64,000 nt of DNA from Cyanobium sp. FGCU6 (GTDB lineage: Bacteria; Cyanobacteriota; Cyanobacteriia; PCC-6307; Cyanobiaceae). The stretch spans positions 310,001 through 374,000 of the forward strand of contig JANWUR010000001.1 in NCBI GenBank assembly GCA_024958655.1, in the 5' to 3' direction. A model generated the notes under the pieces. It searched no databases, had not been told where the DNA came from, and saw nothing but the letters and a program-made list of their open reading frames with translations. The position numbers and the translations under genes were made by a program. The number at the start of each line of letters is the position of its first letter. Within the stretch, counting starts at the first letter, position 1. Positions 62,766-64,000 of the stretch are shown piece by piece.

Positions 62766-64000
62766 CTAAGGGAACTCGAGGGTTTTTTCGTCGAGCGGCA
62801 GCGGCCAGATCGTGCGGACTTCCGCCAGTCTCCTCTCCATCTCCAGGGCCCGCTCCTCGGCGCTGCGCCCTTCAAGCGCGAGGGTGAGGTGGCCGAGCTT
62901 GCGGCCTGGGCTCGATCCCTGCTTGTCATACCAATGGAGATGGGCGCCGGGCAGGGCAGCCAACCGACGGAGGCGATCGGCATGCTCGGAGTCGCTGCAG
63001 GGCAGGCCGAGCAGGTTCACCATCAGCGCCCCGGGCCAGATCGGGTCGGTGAGGCCCATCGGCAGGCCGGCCACCAGGCGCACCTGCTGGGCGAACTGGC
63101 TGCAGCGGCAGGCCTCGATCGTGTAGTGGCCGGAGTTGTGGGTGCGGGGCGCCAGCTCGTTCACCTGCAGCCCGGCGGGGCCATAGAAGAACTCGATCGA
63201 CAGCACCCCTACGTAGTCGAGGGCGGTGAGCAGGGAGGCGGCCACGTTGCGGGCGAAGGCTTCCACCGCATGGTTCACCGGTGCCGGGAACAGCACCCAG
63301 TCGCACACCTGGCGGTGCTGGTGGGTCTGCACCAGAGGGAAGCAGGCCACGCTGCCCTCCCGGTCGCGACAGGCGGTGAGCGCCAGCTCGCAGTGGAAGG
63401 CCACCTGCTCCTCGAGGATCCAGTGGGCCGGATCCACCTGCGCCAGCAGCGCCTCGAGGGCGGTCTGATCCACCAGGGGCCGGGTGCCCTTGCCGTCGTA
63501 GCCGCCGCGCACGGCCTTGGCCATCAGCGGGAAGCGGAAGCCCTCCGGAAGATGGGGTCCTGGCCCCGGGTCGGCAGGGAGCGGCGGCGGGTAGGCCGGC
63601 CGGTCGCCGCCCGCCTGGCCCTTTCCGCCGGTTGCTGCCGGGGCGACGGGGGGCTCGAGCACCACCGCCAGGGGAATCCAGCGGGGGCAGGGAAGGTTCA
63701 GGGCATCGAGCAGCTCCCGCTGGCTGCGCTTGTCGACCAGCGGGCGCAGGGCGTCGAGGGAGGGCAGGAAGCGCACGCCGGCCTGGGCGAGCGGTTCGAG
63801 GGCCTCGATCGGAATCCACTCGTTCTCGAAGCTGATGGCCGCGCAGCGGCGGGCCAGCTCGGCGGTGCCGGCGGGGTCGTCCACCGCGGCCACCACCTGG
63901 CCGCTGGCAAAGGCGAGGGCCGGATCGTCGGCGCCAGGGGTCTGCACCTGCAGCCCCACGCCGAGCGTGCGGGCGGCCTCCCCCAGCATGCGGGCCAGCT
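62766..64000 (-). CDS. purK: N5-carboxyaminoimidazole ribonucleotide synthase, N-terminus cut by window edge
   Basis: PurK carboxylates AIR with bicarbonate and ATP in purine synthesis. At least 411 codons are visible, running past the right edge; the first residues shown, LARMLGEAARTLGV, lie just after the usual GxGQ motif. The ATP-grasp core is clear: FPLMAKAVRGGYDGKGTRPLVD, WILEEQVAFHCELAL, LDYVGVLSIEFFYGPAGLQVNELAPRTHNSGHYTIEACRCSQF and HLHWYDKQGSSPGRKLGHL. A Pro/Gly-rich insert (about 30 residues after WIPLAVVLEPPVAP) is longer than in most PurK. Confidence 0.93.
   Translation of the reverse strand, partial: LARMLGEAARTLGVGLQVQTPGADDPALAFASGQVVAAVDDPAGTAELARRCAAISFENEWIPIEALEPLAQAGVRFLPSLDALRPLVDKRSQRELLDALNLPCPRWIPLAVVLEPPVAPAATGGKGQAGGDRPAYPPPLPADPGPGPHLPEGFRFPLMAKAVRGGYDGKGTRPLVDQTALEALLAQVDPAHWILEEQVAFHCELALTACRDREGSVACFPLVQTHQHRQVCDWVLFPAPVNHAVEAFARNVAASLLTALDYVGVLSIEFFYGPAGLQVNELAPRTHNSGHYTIEACRCSQFAQQVRLVAGLPMGLTDPIWPGALMVNLLGLPCSDSEHADRLRRLAALPGAHLHWYDKQGSSPGRKLGHLTLALEGRSAEERALEMERRLAEVRTIWPLPLDEKTLEFP

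Noticed and set aside
62698-62769. A 23-codon frame starting ATG TCG AAG
   Set aside because: Too short, no family match, and inside the structured region beside purK.

Overview
The window looks like core chromosome of a GC-rich unicellular picocyanobacterium of the Cyanobium/Synechococcus group. The evidence is petN, psaK, thf1/psb29, the ycf-type families (DUF1257/Ycf35, DUF2499, YggT/Ycf19), cyanobacterial Hfq, a DnaK with a long acidic tail, RibBA, the ggtBCDA compatible-solute transporter, many HIP1 octamers (GCGATCGC), and very high GC with strong G/C third positions. I see no phage, insertion sequence, integrase, CRISPR array or toxin-antitoxin pair. Genes are packed tightly: no stretch over 300 bases lacks a gene, and many neighbours overlap by ATGA, GTGA or TTGA.

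Layout, left to right. 1-4.2 kb, minus strand: a PHP phosphoesterase cut by the window edge, hemJ, a small secreted protein, uvrC and a flavin reductase. 4.3-5.7 kb, plus: coaD and a DivIVA/Cdv3-like coiled-coil protein, ended by a strong terminator. 5.8-10.8 kb, minus: dapF (with an unusual Cys-rich tail), a cysteine desulfurase, DUF1995, DUF4330 and a PBP4-type carboxypeptidase; hfq diverges from dapF. 11-16.4 kb: leuS, pgi and a lysozyme-like membrane protein. 16.4-25.9 kb: an amidase/M61 peptidase/Ycf35 run, purN, argC, ribBA, a cyclophilin, mtnP, murQ and DUF3110. 25.9-29.2 kb: dnaJ and dnaK (DnaK3-like). 29.3-32.1 kb: pstCAB behind a candidate Pho box. 32.2 kb: tRNA-Ser(GGA) with its terminator.

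32.3-37.1 kb, plus: [2Fe-2S] ferredoxin, inositol monophosphatase, hisZ, [4Fe-4S] ferredoxin and htpG. 37.2-43 kb: ggtBCDA, rpmB, and a Tat-exported peroxiredoxin and phosphoesterase. 43-46.3 kb: csaB, DUF2499, DUF3593, a GluR0-type glutamate-receptor-like channel with an altered pore signature, and psaK. 46.3-51.9 kb: an FAD oxidoreductase, dxs, ilvA and scpB. 51.9-56.6 kb: yggT, a secreted protein, a MazG-like pyrophosphatase, pyk, a MacB-like permease and DUF1830. 56.6-62.5 kb: ftsH, DUF2256, clpP, thf1, a petN operon with two uncharacterised membrane proteins, clpS and DUF2103. 62.5-64 kb: a structured intergenic region that may be the 6S RNA gene, then purK, cut by the right edge.

Most genes are housekeeping. 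Two themes recur: protein quality control tied to photosynthesis (DnaK/DnaJ, HtpG, FtsH, ClpP, ClpS, Thf1) and cell-wall turnover (DacB, amidase, lysozyme-like protein, MurQ). I did not find a clear new multi-gene system. The best leads are single-locus oddities: the channel with the altered filter, the DapF tail, the petN operon partners and the structured RNA candidate beside purK.
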